Positions 52,988 to 64,000 of a DNA stretch of 64,000 nt are shown here, piece by piece. Below the pieces are notes generated by a model, which was not told the DNA's origin, ran no database searches, and saw nothing but the letters and a program-made list of their open reading frames with translations. The position numbers and the translations under genes are program-made. The stretch covers positions 49,513,385-49,577,384 of the forward strand of contig OZ021727.1 in NCBI GenBank assembly GCA_963978545.1, written 5' to 3'. The DNA is from Linyphia triangularis. Taxonomy: Eukaryota > Arthropoda > Arachnida > Araneae > Linyphiidae. Positions within the stretch are counted from its first letter, which is position 1, and each line of letters starts with the position of its first letter.

Positions 52988-54039
52988 AAACCCGTCCACT
53001 TTTTTGTATTGTATTAAGCAATAACATTATTTTTGTAATTATTTTTCAGCTATTAGTAGATATTGGATAAACGTTACTTTAAATTTTGTATCTAGATTTG
53101 AAATTGTAAATATCCGTATAACAAATGTCTTCATACGATGACATTTAATGGATTGATTCAAATTTAAATACCTAATTAGGATTTTATGGCACTTGTAATA
53201 ATTTAATTGTATTGTTGTTTGTGTTTTAATTTTAATTAAAAATACACACTATGATTTGCTGCAGCATTTTAGAAACTACATTGTAAATATATTTTACAAA
53301 TAATAACCTAATTTATAGTAGAATTTTACTTTAGCAAATTTTAAATATTATACTTTTCATAAAAACAGCGAAATTCCAAATAAATTTTTAAAAAAATATT
53401 ATTTTACAAATTTTTTTTTTTCTTAGTGGATTCATTAATATAATTTGTACATTTAAAATTACATTATTAATTTTAATTGGTTGATTCAAAGCTATCTACG
53501 CGTACTAGAACAGTTCCATACAACTAAGTTTACTTTGTGTGATATTGATAATTCAATTCTGTATGCCTTTACGTAAATGAAGCATGAAAAGAATACTCAA
53601 TAGTATAAAAAAAAATATCATGTAAAAATTACTGTACTCGAGTGTATATTTTAGTACTTAAACAAAATGTCTTTATTAAATTTTGCGATTTCTAATACAC
53701 ACAAGTAACTTGAAAACTTAATTTTTAAATAAATGTGATCCTGTAGTATTCATTATATGAAAATATGAAACGCAGATTATAAGTTCATTCTTCTAATTTT
53801 AGAAATCGACGCTTATAACGTATATTTTACATACAGATACATTTTATCCCGGTAGAGATAATCACTAAACGCTGTTTAATGTTTGTGTAATCAAGAAATG
53901 CATGCGCATTTTCTAAGAAACCTCTTTTTAAAAATATTTGAGAAACTTTTATATTATTTCATCAATCAAACTTAATTAAAAATAGTATATTAACTTAAAA
54001 AGTAATTTGTTTCAGTTTTAAGTGCAGCTTAAAGAATTG

Positions 54040-55075
54040 TGTTCAGCTAAACCATCTACGTCTAAAAATACGCTTAGTTTCACGGCATATTCAAATTCCC
54101 ATTTCATCTGCATCCCATACAAGCCCAAACAATTTTTAATAACCTCCCAACTCGACTCCATCCAATCTCCTTCTCCACACCAAAATGTTATCACAATACC
54201 CCTCCAACAAAAACGATAGAAGCCTTTACCTCCCATCACCCTTTATTCTAACCAAACGAGGTTAGAATAAAAAACTACACAAACAAAAAAATAAAAATGT
54301 CCATAAAAAGGAACGACAGAAAAAAATAAAGAAAACTTACCATCCCTACAGCCCCGACGTTCTATTTGAGTGTGTTTTATGGCAAATCCCCCCTCCCCGG
54401 TAACTCGCTTTTCTTTAATAACCACCAGTGGAATTAATTTTCCTTTCAAACGATATATATATGAAGCCACAAACGATAATTAATAACATGACCCGTACCG
54501 CGGATCTGGCAATAGCGCATTTCGCTCAAAAGAAGGTGACCTTGCTCCCTGATAAAACATGGCCGTCGTATGTAATTAAGCCTACGCCGAAAGTGATAAA
54601 GGCACTTTCGCTTTTGTGCCCTTACCCCCCCCCCCCCCTCCTTCCCTTTCCATTGCCTCCACTGTTCATATATGAAAATGCCTGGTTCAGTTTTCGCAGC
54701 AGGATCTTGGTGGAGAAACTTTGGCGAATATTGCATGGCAGCGTGGTATGTGAGATATCCCACAGTGACGGTGGAACCTTAAACCCCCATCGCATTGCGG
54801 TATATTAACTCCTGTGTGGTTCGAAACATGAACATAATGTGTTCTGGCAGTTGCTGGGTAAAGGTAGATGTTTTTGTGCTATGGATATTTCCAAATGGGC
54901 ATGGGGCTGCTACGCCCTATAGCCCCTGAGGATCGCCTGCGGCTGGTTGTTGCTGCCGGGCATATGAATAATTTATTCTCGGAAAGGGGTGATAGGAACT
55001 TTGGGTCACTGTTATCTTTATGTGGTGTGGTATGAAAAAGTACCCAGTCGAGAAGTATGTTGGTAGGGATAAAAT
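54040..55075. promoter_or_regulatory. Largest GC-richer island, possible conserved non-coding element
   Basis: About 1 kb of GC-richer DNA with no convincing exon. Open frames of 105 and 126 codons on opposite strands overlap at 54428-54808 and look compositional. It contains a hairpin CGAAAGTG/CACTTTCG (54588-54595 and 54603-54610), a nested GGCAC/GTGCC dyad (54601-54620), a C run and TGTGAGATATCCCACA (near 54748). The 317-bp foldback element begins just beyond its right edge. Confidence 0.35.
54625..54638. repeat. Poly-C run, 14 bases
   Basis: Fourteen consecutive C, then a C/T-only stretch to about 54654, within the GC-richer island at 54.0-55.1 kb. Confidence 0.95.
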
Positions 55076-55100
55076 GTTTGTTTTAGTTTTATAATCTTAT

Positions 55101-55417
55101 GAGCAATTCTCTGGCTGACGCACGAGACATTTTGGCTCCTTTTTCTACTCGTAAACAGATAAGAATTATAAAATTAAGATGAATGTAATAGCTATGTTTT
55201 CATTTTACATCATATTTCTTGTCAACAAAGTTGTATGGAAAAAAATAATTATTTGACCTAGTTTAAATAATTATTTTTCCATATAACTTTGTCACCTAAA
55301 AGAGCTTTATAAAGCAAAAGCATAATTGCTAGATTGATAATAATTTTTAGAATTCTAATTTGTTTATGAGTAGAAAAAAGTGCTAAAATGTATCGTGCTT
55401 ACAGAAGAGAATTGCTC
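55101..55417. mobile_element. 317-bp foldback miniature element (MITE)
   Basis: Almost the whole segment is one imperfect palindrome. The left arm (55101-55254) begins GAGCAATTCTCT and the right arm (55265-55417) ends AGAGAATTGCTC, with a 10-base centre (GACCTAGTTT). The outer 75 bp and inner 30 bp of the arms match well, while the middle has diverged. TTAT lies on both flanks (55097-55100 and 55418-55421), consistent with a 4-bp target duplication. No coding capacity is seen. The superfamily is not assigned. Confidence 0.78.
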
Positions 55418-55421
55418 TTAT

Positions 55422-56189
55422 ATGAATCTAATTTACGGTGACACATAGACGACTGTCATGTCATTAGTGCTTTTTAGTTTCTTATTCTAATAGTTCAAAC
55501 TACAGTTACAGTTAAGTTACGCAATTATCTTCAGAATTACATAAACACAATGGTAATGTTGATTAACTTATCAGTCTAGATTATGAAGCTCTCTAAAATA
55601 TTCTGTAATATAGGATATTTTTATAGATAGTAGTAAAATACACTAAAATCATGTAAAACAATTGACAATATATTTGATTCATAAATACATGAGCAGAAGT
55701 TAAATAGAAATTATCTTGTATATTTTCATAAGATATTAAAGTTGTTCAACATAATTTTTTTTTTTTTTTTTTTTTGATTATTTAGAATATTATTTTCTTC
55801 TAATAAACTACTGTGTTGGTTCTCTTCTATTGGTATAATAAACAAAATAAACTATCAAAATTTAAAACCGACTATAGCCTCAAGCTTGACCATGACATTC
55901 CATTCTATTAAAGCAAGTAAAATACATCTTCTAGAAACGTAATAATAATATTTTATGTTAATTAATTTGTTACTTTTTTCTAAACAAATTCATCAGTTTT
56001 AAAATAATCAGTTAATAAACCTATTTTACAGCTATTTTTGCAATTTTATTTCTTATGAAATCTCAATCTTTAATACAAAATAATAACTTTTTAATAATTA
56101 AGAGGATATTAAACATATAAAATCAACAACATATATTTTTATTAAAAATATCGTTAAAGGTTTGGAAATAAACACCATTTCCAAAATAA
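55422..56189. other. AT-rich DNA, nothing but a poly-T run
   Basis: No repeat partner or open frame of note. Confidence 0.5.
55755..55775. repeat. Poly-T run, 21 bases
   Basis: Homopolymer in AT-rich DNA. Confidence 0.95.
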
Positions 56190-56560
56190 ATAAAAAGAAA
56201 AACGAAAAATGCCCAGCCATTCCAAATTTATTACAGTCAGTCAGGAGATATCTCATCTTTTCTCCTGTTCCCATAGAAACCAATCTTAGCAACACAGTCA
56301 GAATCGGGCTTCAGATAATATTTGGCTTGCTATCCATATACCTAGAGCACATAAATTCACTTCATCCAGAGTAGGGGTGGCATAATGACACTTTCTACTA
56401 GCCATGACAGTGCAAAAATTGTCAGGAGTGGTTTTAGCACCGGAAGGAACCGGCCGCCAAAAACAAATGCAAAGGTAAATTTATGGTTCCATGAAACAAT
56501 GCGTCGGAGAAGAGTGGGAGAATTTTATGCTGATCACATCGTCTGGTGAAACTTGCGGTA
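56190..56560. promoter_or_regulatory. GC-richer patch with an X-box-like motif
   Basis: GTTCCCATAGAAAC at 56267-56280 fits the RFX X-box pattern RYYNYY-AT-RRNRAC used for ciliary genes. A GAGATATCTC palindrome (56245-56254) and AACCGGCCG (near 56448) are nearby. No exon is recognised. Confidence 0.3.
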
Positions 56561-58739
56561 GGATTTATTTATTGAACAATCGCTGGAACGATTCAAAATG
56601 GATAATCGATATGATCGAAGGGAAGAATCCCTGGAATTGAAATCGCGTTTGTTTGGTTATGGAGTAGACTGAGTGTATTTGTTGAAGTTTAAAAATTGAA
56701 TAAAACTCTTTCGAAGACATTCCTATGTTAAACAGATATATTTGAAAAAGAAAGGAACGCATTGAATAAAATATTATGTGGTTTATTCTTAGATATAATA
56801 AACAATGAGTGAGAATTACAATAAAATGTTTATTATTATAAAAGAATTATCAGCTCTTGAGTTATTAAAAGTTTTATTAAATGTTTACTTTACTGTATTT
56901 AATATAGAGATGAGTCTAGTAATATTCGGAAAAATGTCTCTTTAAAGTTCTATTCGAATATAATAAGTTACATTTAATCGTTTATTTGAAAGTTAATGCA
57001 TTTTTAATAAAGCTTACTTATTTTATTGAAAAGAATGCAGTGGATATATTGAGAAAATATTGTTCTTATTAATATAAAATTGTACTAGAAAAAACATAGA
57101 AATAAAAACTTATACTAGATAAAACATAGAAATAAAAACTTATATTGCAAAAATCAGTGTCACACATAAGAACAGCTCATATAATAATGACATATTTACT
57201 TTCCATCTATGTGTGTGATGTTGACTGTATTATTTTATCCCATTTATAAAATGTCAAGATTAAACTAGTTTGAAACTCAAAGAACAAAATTTGTGGTTGA
57301 ACTTTGAAAACATTTTTAATACCTCTATATATATTTTTTTATTATATAAAAAATGGTAAATAATCCGAATTTGAATAATAATTTGGAAGGATAGTGTATG
57401 AAGAACTGATGTATCTATAGACACAATTTATAAAAGGAATATTGAAAAATATTGTTGTTAAAATAAATTATTACTGTATCTTAAATCCCGATAAAGAGTT
57501 AGTTTCTATTTGGAAATGTTTAGGGCCCAATGGAGAATTCAACAAATTAAAAAAAAAATCCATATGCACAACAGCCCAAACAACTTGCATAAGGGCATTA
57601 TTTTACCTAAAGGCATGTCATAAAGTGATTTCAATATGAAAACATAAGTAATACTCAAAAAAATAATTAGCAGTTAAAGTTTGTATTATATTGTCCTATA
57701 TGAGTAATGTACTAATGTATGATTAAAACATAAAAGAAATAGTTATAAATCATTGTTAATGAAACTTTAATAATGAGTAACCCATGCCATTTTATATTTT
57801 TCACTGAAGACAATAACCAGCTTGAAGTGATTTTGTTGGATTTAAAATCACAACTAAATCAAATAAATCTCAATAATTAAATACGTCTAAAATTAATATA
57901 AATAATAACTTTTAATGTAAATATAAAGCAAGAGTACCAATATTTTTTTTTTTGACCATCTAAAAATGAAAGTTATGATTCAGTCACTTTCCAGTTACAA
58001 TACTCGAGTAGTCTATCAATATGATTTTATCACTTGCTAATTACTACCACGTAGCCCTAACTGCACGGAAAAATTTCAAAGTTAAATTTTTCACCATTTT
58101 TAACCAATAAAAACATCTACTTAAATTTGTTCAGCTTTCTAAGTGAATTGAATTCAAAGTTGGCATATTTTTTATTTTACTATTTTGAGAAATTTTAATT
58201 ATGATTTCTTTTAAAATAATACAAGCTTTATCGTTTTTATGTTACAGCAGTAATACCTAAGAAAAGTGTGTTTCCGAAATCAAAAAAGATCAGCTGTAAG
58301 AGAATAATTTGATGTTGAATTCCATTGAAAATGATGTCCGAATTTTATTCTGATTAGAGGAATAATCTTTTGGTGGCTTTTTAAATGATAATTTCTAACT
58401 ACAATTGTAAGAATTTTTTTTTTTTTCAATGCCGAACCACATATCTATTTTCTATAAACTAAATATTTTTCAAAGCTTTTAAATGCTAAGGTATTTTATT
58501 GAAAATAAAGATGGTCATTCAACTAAAGGTTCTTCATATATTCATAAATGAAAATACCAATGTAAATACATGTGTGTTCTTAACTATACACTACTAGAAT
58601 ATCTAATAATAAAGTCAAAACTTTTCAAATCCACTAAAGAGAGCACAATTTAGATATGTAAAATAAAAGATAATATTCTTTTCAGTTAACTTCCTTTAGA
58701 TACATTTGAGAGTTCAAGACGGTTAGTTACAAAATTATA
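56561..58739. other. AT-rich DNA, nothing but a 30-bp duplication
   Basis: Frames of up to 65 codons (56565-56762, 57442-57639) have no family features. Confidence 0.5.
57083..57142. repeat. 30-bp tandem duplication
   Basis: Two units beginning TACTAGA (57083 and 57113), identical except for one A/T difference. Confidence 0.85.
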
Positions 58740-59470
58740 GACTAACTCTTATCACCACATCTCATCCAATCTCTCAATGTCTGCTTCAATTGAAATTCAA
58801 TCAAACCCCAACGTTAAAATCCAATACCATTTTCAAGCAAATATCCACCGAAATCTTACACTGATGTTGTTTAGATTGAGACCATCCAACATTAAAATTA
58901 AGTATTTCAAATAACTCACTTCCAAAGGGGAATGAATATTTGCACACCCGTATTCACATTCCAATCCACCCCTCCCTCTTCACAGCACATAATGCCAGAT
59001 TCCACAACACTGCAATTCCCAATCTGGTTGCGGGCCACCCCCGTTACCACCACTATTTATCCGGCTAGGAACTTTCCCTGAGAGAAAGTAATAAAGTGCT
59101 TCCTGTCACTCAAAACGGGTAGAACCCTTTAGGGGAGTGTAGCACCCGGCTGTTGACTTTATTCGATGAGGTGGGTTGGTGAGCTGGAGGGAGCATGAGC
59201 GTGTTGAGTTTCGGTGAGCAGGACGGAGAGTCTGGGTTTAACAACGTCGCTGTAATGTCTTGGAGAATTTCTCTCAACAGGGTGGGGGTGGGTTGAATAG
59301 GGAGTTTCCCTTATAAAAGAGTTATGCCTTTTAGTGGAGTTTGGAGTTTTGTTCTTTTTGCACTTTTTTGTCTTCTCTTTGAGGTTCTCATATATTCTGA
59401 AGTTAAAAGTTCCAAGTGTTGATGTTGGAAACGTGACGTGGGGAAAAGTGGGATGGGAGAGAAATAAATT
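58740..59470. promoter_or_regulatory. GC-richer island, possible conserved non-coding element
   Basis: About 730 bp with a GC-richer core at 58960-59310. Pyrimidine-rich on the left, purine-rich with GTGGG words on the right, and no long open frame. Function unknown. Confidence 0.3.
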
Positions 59471-60720
59471 AAATGGAAGGTGGCTTACTTAATAAATGTT
59501 GAAATATATTTGGAAAGATAATAGAGTAATATATTAATATATTTTGTTTGTATATTTTAAGGTAGAAGTGTGTAAGCATTAGTAAAAATAAAATTGTGTT
59601 ATAATCAAACGTTGCTTACTGAATTGAAAATAGAAGTGGGGGGTTTTTTCTTCTTTTTTCTTTCTTTTTTCCTAAATGATATTGCAAAAATGTCATTGCA
59701 AAGATATTTTAAAAATTGTTACTAAAAATACTGAACTTAATAATTTTTTAAGAGACATTATAATTTTTTTATAAATGTCATTTTAAGGACATGATAAATA
59801 ATTAATAATATTTGTTGCACATCTTAACATGTTGACTACCACGGAATTTTTCATGATTCCGGTCTAAAGGGCCAATTTGACTTAACCTTTGACTGCTGTA
59901 TGCGAACTGACAAACTACGGTTCATGTTTTGTGGAATGCTTCCATTCCCTAAAATATTTCGTCTTTGACTTTTCTATTACTTTTTCCGATACTTTGTTTT
60001 TAAATTTTAAATTGATGTTCATTAATTTGTTTGTTGCAGTATGGACCATGTGTTGCCCTTTCACCAAAATTATCAAGTTTTCGACTGGACAGCCTATAGC
60101 CTAGATCATAACACAGTAGAGAATCTTTTTGCCATCATGTGTCGCAAAGTTTACAGCAATTTTTGAGAAGTAATCTTCTACAAATGAATCCCAACAGATC
60201 CATAGAGAGTATATGGTACCAAAATTAAACGCTAAAGAAATTTAAATACAAAATTTGGTTTTTTCGATGGAAACTCATACTTATGAACTCATCAACAAGA
60301 ATGGATCCACAATTAAGATTTACATTATGTTTATTTAAATTTCATTTCATTCTTGTCTAAAATTTTGAGGCAATGTTAATTTAATTTGTTACCAATTAAT
60401 AACTTGCAATGGACGCAATTAACTTTTATATTCATAAATATTGTAAAGTAGGGATTGCATAGTACACTGAAGCTGTATTAAGAAAATTGATTAAATTTAT
60501 TTTGAAATCTGTGTAAATTTTTCATTGCATAAATTTTTGCATTCCAGTGTATCTATATAATTCAATAATCTATAGAAGCAGTTTATCCTTTCATTCTTGG
60601 AAAAAAGTTTACAACTCAGGAGCGATTTCTAATACAGTAATGAAATAATAATAACATCAAAAAGAGGACGAAAACTTACCCTGATATTTTTTATTATTTC
60701 AATTTCAGATTTTAATAGCA

Positions 60721-60751
60721 TGCATTACAACTGGCACTGCATTACAACTGG
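60721..60751. repeat. Direct repeat of TGCATTACAACTGG
   Basis: The 14-bp word is repeated exactly at 60721-60734 and 60738-60751, period 17. Confidence 0.85.
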
Positions 60752-61989
60752 AAATAAACTTTTGAAAGAAAGCTAAACTTTTTTTTTAATTTTAATACAT
60801 GTCCCAATTTATCAGTAAGGATTATTTAAACAATAATTATACTATACTCATTGTTTTTTCAAATGAACACAAATACTGATAGCCAAGCAATCTTAATCAA
60901 GCAGTATTATGTTGAGAGACCTAAAAATTCTCAAGCTTCTATTATAAAGAAAGTTAATTGTTTTTAAAAGACGTGAATAAGCCAATCACAAGGTCCAATG
61001 TCATGCACGTGTCAAATTCATTAAATGAATTCATGTACTCACGTCCAGTTTTAGAATTAAGCAAACTTTTTTCCTTTTAGTATATGGGTAAGCTATTTGA
61101 TTAATGGACAGTGTGGCGTTAGTGCAACAACGAGACTTAAAAGATTAGCATATGTCCCACTCAATTATTAATTGTGTTTTTTAATACCGACAACATGTCA
61201 CGCTCGTAGATTTAATTATTAATTAAGTTTTTTATAAAGATTGCGAATTTCAGGGTAAAAATGTTTTTTCCCTTTAAGGTTATTATTGCTTCATTTTCAA
61301 AATAAATTGAATGAGTATGTTTAACATGTAATCTAGTAAAAAAGTGACTTAAAAGAATATCCCGAGGTGTAATTTTTTTTTGAATAATAAATACTTTTTA
61401 GGCAGCAAAATATTAATTATGTCTGGAAGTTACTTTTATTTATAAATATAAAGAATAAATATAATGCCTAATTGTTGGTAAAGTTAAAGCAAATCATATT
61501 TATGCACAGGAAAAAAGAGAGCAGTAAACTTTTTGATTATGAAAATATTATAATTTTGTAAAAATTAGATCAAAACTTCGGTAATGCATATTATGAATTC
61601 ATGAATCTTACTTTTAAAAAAATACATTACAATTTAATTTAAATTTTGAATCTTATAATTTAAATTATTATCTTTTTAGTATTAATCATGAAATTTATTA
61701 AATGTAATTATAGCATAAAAGTTAAGTAAAGTTAAATAAAAAATTCCATGAATATATAAAAATATTTTTTCAAGAGATATGTTTAAAATTATTATAAACT
61801 TTCTTTCTTGTTAGATATTTATAAATTTAGTTTTATAAAATGTGTACTTGGAATTATCCGTGGTGCTTCGGTGTTAGAATTTATTTTGAAGACATAACAC
61901 AAAAGATTTACGCATTTATTTTATATTTTTTACCGTTTACTACAAATAATAAAAACCATTACAGATAACAAAATGACGAATTCATTATA

Positions 61990-62006
61990 TGATAAATCAT
62001 TTATCA
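61990..62006. other. 17-bp palindrome
   Basis: TGATAAAT and ATTTATCA flank one C. It contains inverted GATAA words. Confidence 0.6.
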
Positions 62007-62619
62007 AGGGCAACTGTTATTTGTGATTCACATTATTCGAATACGATAATATAAACATTTAATACACTACATTTAAGATGATTAGTGATTTCTTGAACAT
62101 GTTCTGAAATGAACTAATGATATCTTTATGTTGATTTATAACATATTCACAGTATATAAAATCAAATTCATAATTATTTATGACATCTTCCTAAAAATAT
62201 TAGTAATATAAATATACGTTTTAACGTTCTAAGACATTTAAACATACATTCAACAAAACACATAACTATCTTGCATATGATAAATATGAGTACTTATATA
62301 ACTTTTTTTTTCCTACAAAACGTTCATTTAGACACATAATTTATTCGGCATAACAAAGCATTTGGTATATTTCTGCAATGTATGTATTTTTTCTGCATAA
62401 GCAAAACCATACAAATACACTAAATCATTTTGTATCGTTAGTTTTATACCGTTATTCTTCTTAATATTCAAATTTTCCGATTACCTCAACAACAAAAATG
62501 TATTTACTAACAAAACACAATATTTTTAGGTACATGGTATTCATTTATCCAGCAAAACTTTTAAATAAGTTTGACTATGAGACTAAAGATAGGCTTTAGA
62601 ATTTATCAAATGCAATTTA

Positions 62620-62960
62620 TAAACTCCCCCTACAGTGAAGCCAGTTGTTTCGCCCTAAATTCTAATAGACAACACAAATACACCCATATTCTACACAGCA
62701 CCGAGTCCATTGCTTGCACTAGCGGCTCAATAGTGGGTCTGACTCCTGCGACCCGCTTCGTAAAATCAACACAGACATTCGTTTTAGGAAAAGGGTTCGT
62801 AAAATCACGCCTCTTTACAATCAACTCAAGTTAAAGTTTGCAAATGAAGTTCTTTGTTTAAGATGTCTGTGAATTATACCGATCTATTCAGGAACCAAAC
62901 TTCTCGAATCGTATTTAATCACCCATTTGTGAGAGTGCGTGCATATTAAAAGAGTACCTA
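62620..62960. other. GC-richer patch, unidentified
   Basis: Open frames of 87 (plus) and 64 (minus) codons overlap here, again pointing to composition. CTTCGTAAAATCA and GTTCGTAAAATCA form a 40-bp-spaced direct repeat near 62756 and 62795. Function unknown. Confidence 0.25.
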
Positions 62961-64000
62961 GGAAGGAAGGTAATGGACTTCAACCGAGAAATTTGGAAAT
63001 TCGAAAGTATAAAAGTTATATTTCAATTAATCCTAAAGGTTTTTGAAATAATGATTTTTTTTTTTTATTTTAAGTGAAACAATTTTAGTTGTTAACCATT
63101 ACGATAACAATTTTTGTGGTATAAAAAGGTTATTTTATTTTTAAACTTTATTTCTTAAATTAGAAACAAGTTGAAGTGTGAAAGTTACTGTCAATGAATG
63201 GTACTTTTACATGATGTATAAAAGTGACCTTTTAATAACGTTACAAAAACTATGTCAAACAATTTTCTCTTTAGAAACATGAATAATACACATGTTTTCA
63301 TTGCGCGAAGTCAAGATACACCGAATATTCCATTTTAAATTGTATCGCTATATCTTTATTTAGATTCAAGATGGTAACTTCCCATAAATTAACTGTCGAA
63401 TTTCAATTCCGTTTGTTTTTAGAAACCTTTTCTGATTGAATACTAAGTAATACTTGTAATTCCATTAATGCCTTCAAATTGATATGTGGCTCATGACTGT
63501 AGCAATTATAGTTTCAGTTTATCAAATAGTAAAGTGATTTCCCATTGCAATTTTTATTCTTCCCTTCTCAACTTTCAGTTGAATTTCAGTATGGGAACTC
63601 ATATCGTAATATTTGTGAGATTTTTCTTTGAAAGTTTTTTTCTAAACGATGGACGAAGCCTCTGTATAAACTTCTAAATACATTGGTGCAATAAACAAAC
63701 TAATAGTACATGAATGTCACTTATAAATTTCAAAGAGTTTTTTTATTAAGTAAAAGAGATAGTTTAATAATATAACGTATAACTTATTGTATTAAAATAT
63801 AAAAAATATGATAAAAATGGGGATTTACAATGTTATAATGTATAAGTAATATTGTAAAGTATCAATAATTTAAATAAGTTTTGCTGCATCATAAAGAATA
63901 ATTATAAAAGAAACTAAAAATTATACTTTTTCGAGTAATTTATTAAAGCATACCCTAATGAATATAATATATAAAAGTTTTATCATATTTTATATCAAGA
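62961..64000. other. AT-rich DNA, nothing recognised
   Basis: No convincing frame or repeat to the window end. Confidence 0.5.

Larger units (their letters stand above)
59471..62619. other. AT-rich DNA with a GC-richer patch at 59820-60110
   Basis: The patch contains CGGAAT/ATTCCG (near 59841 and 59856) and TTAACCTTTGACTGC (59882), which resembles a piggyBac-type end without a partner. A 71-codon frame (59889-60104) is not recognisable. Confidence 0.4.

Noticed and set aside
54428..54808. 126-codon frame with a proline-rich middle
   Set aside because: The proline stretch comes from the C run, the opposite strand is equally open, and no domain is recognised.
59820..59900. Possible piggyBac end (TTAACCTTTGACTGC)
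   Set aside because: No inverted partner next to a TTAA was found nearby.

Overview
This is an AT-rich eukaryotic window with scattered homopolymer runs and very long simple repeats. Its only convincing protein-coding genes belong to a retrotransposon. I see no host gene, rRNA, canonical tRNA gene, CRISPR array or operon-like layout. The make-up (sparse genes, GC-poor DNA, uninterrupted (TA)n, (GATA)n, (TAA)n and (TTTA)n arrays, an arthropod-style Ty3/gypsy element) suggests intergenic or deep intronic DNA of an animal. An arthropod, possibly an arachnid, is my best guess; this is inference, since no diagnostic host gene is present.

Layout. 1-8180: AT-rich DNA with hairpins, a run of related short inverted motifs (2960-3661) and a tRNA-like A/B-box pair (3957-4006). 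8181-8520: a compound five-base repeat. 8521-18877: AT-rich DNA with a 55-bp tandem triplication and a GC-richer island at 16.24-16.73 kb. 18886-21699: a 2.8-kb non-coding DNA transposon with long inverted ends and an 8-bp target duplication of hAT type. 22704-28748: a 6,045-bp Ty3/gypsy LTR retrotransposon on the minus strand, inserted in a (TA)n array. 32067-33613: a 1.55-kb apparently perfect (GATA)n array. 33614-64000: AT-rich DNA with GC-richer islands (about 34.3, 36.6, 39.9, 42.1, 46.1, 49.3, 54.0-55.1, 56.2, 58.9 and 62.6 kb), more simple repeats, a 317-bp foldback element (55101-55417) and a possible 115-bp TTAA-flanked mini-element (49303-49417).

How the retrotransposon parts fit. 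Transcription would start in the LTR at 28283-28748, where a TATA box and initiator are visible. Reverse transcription would be primed by a leucine tRNA at 28266-28281. Gag is read first, and Pol follows in the -1 frame, with a candidate slippery heptamer directly before the gag stop. A purine tract primes plus-strand synthesis beside the other LTR. The LTRs differ at one of 466 positions, so the insertion is recent, but gag carries an in-frame UAG.

The GC-richer islands have dyads and transcription-factor-like motifs and no convincing exon. They may be conserved non-coding elements, which only cross-species alignment can settle.
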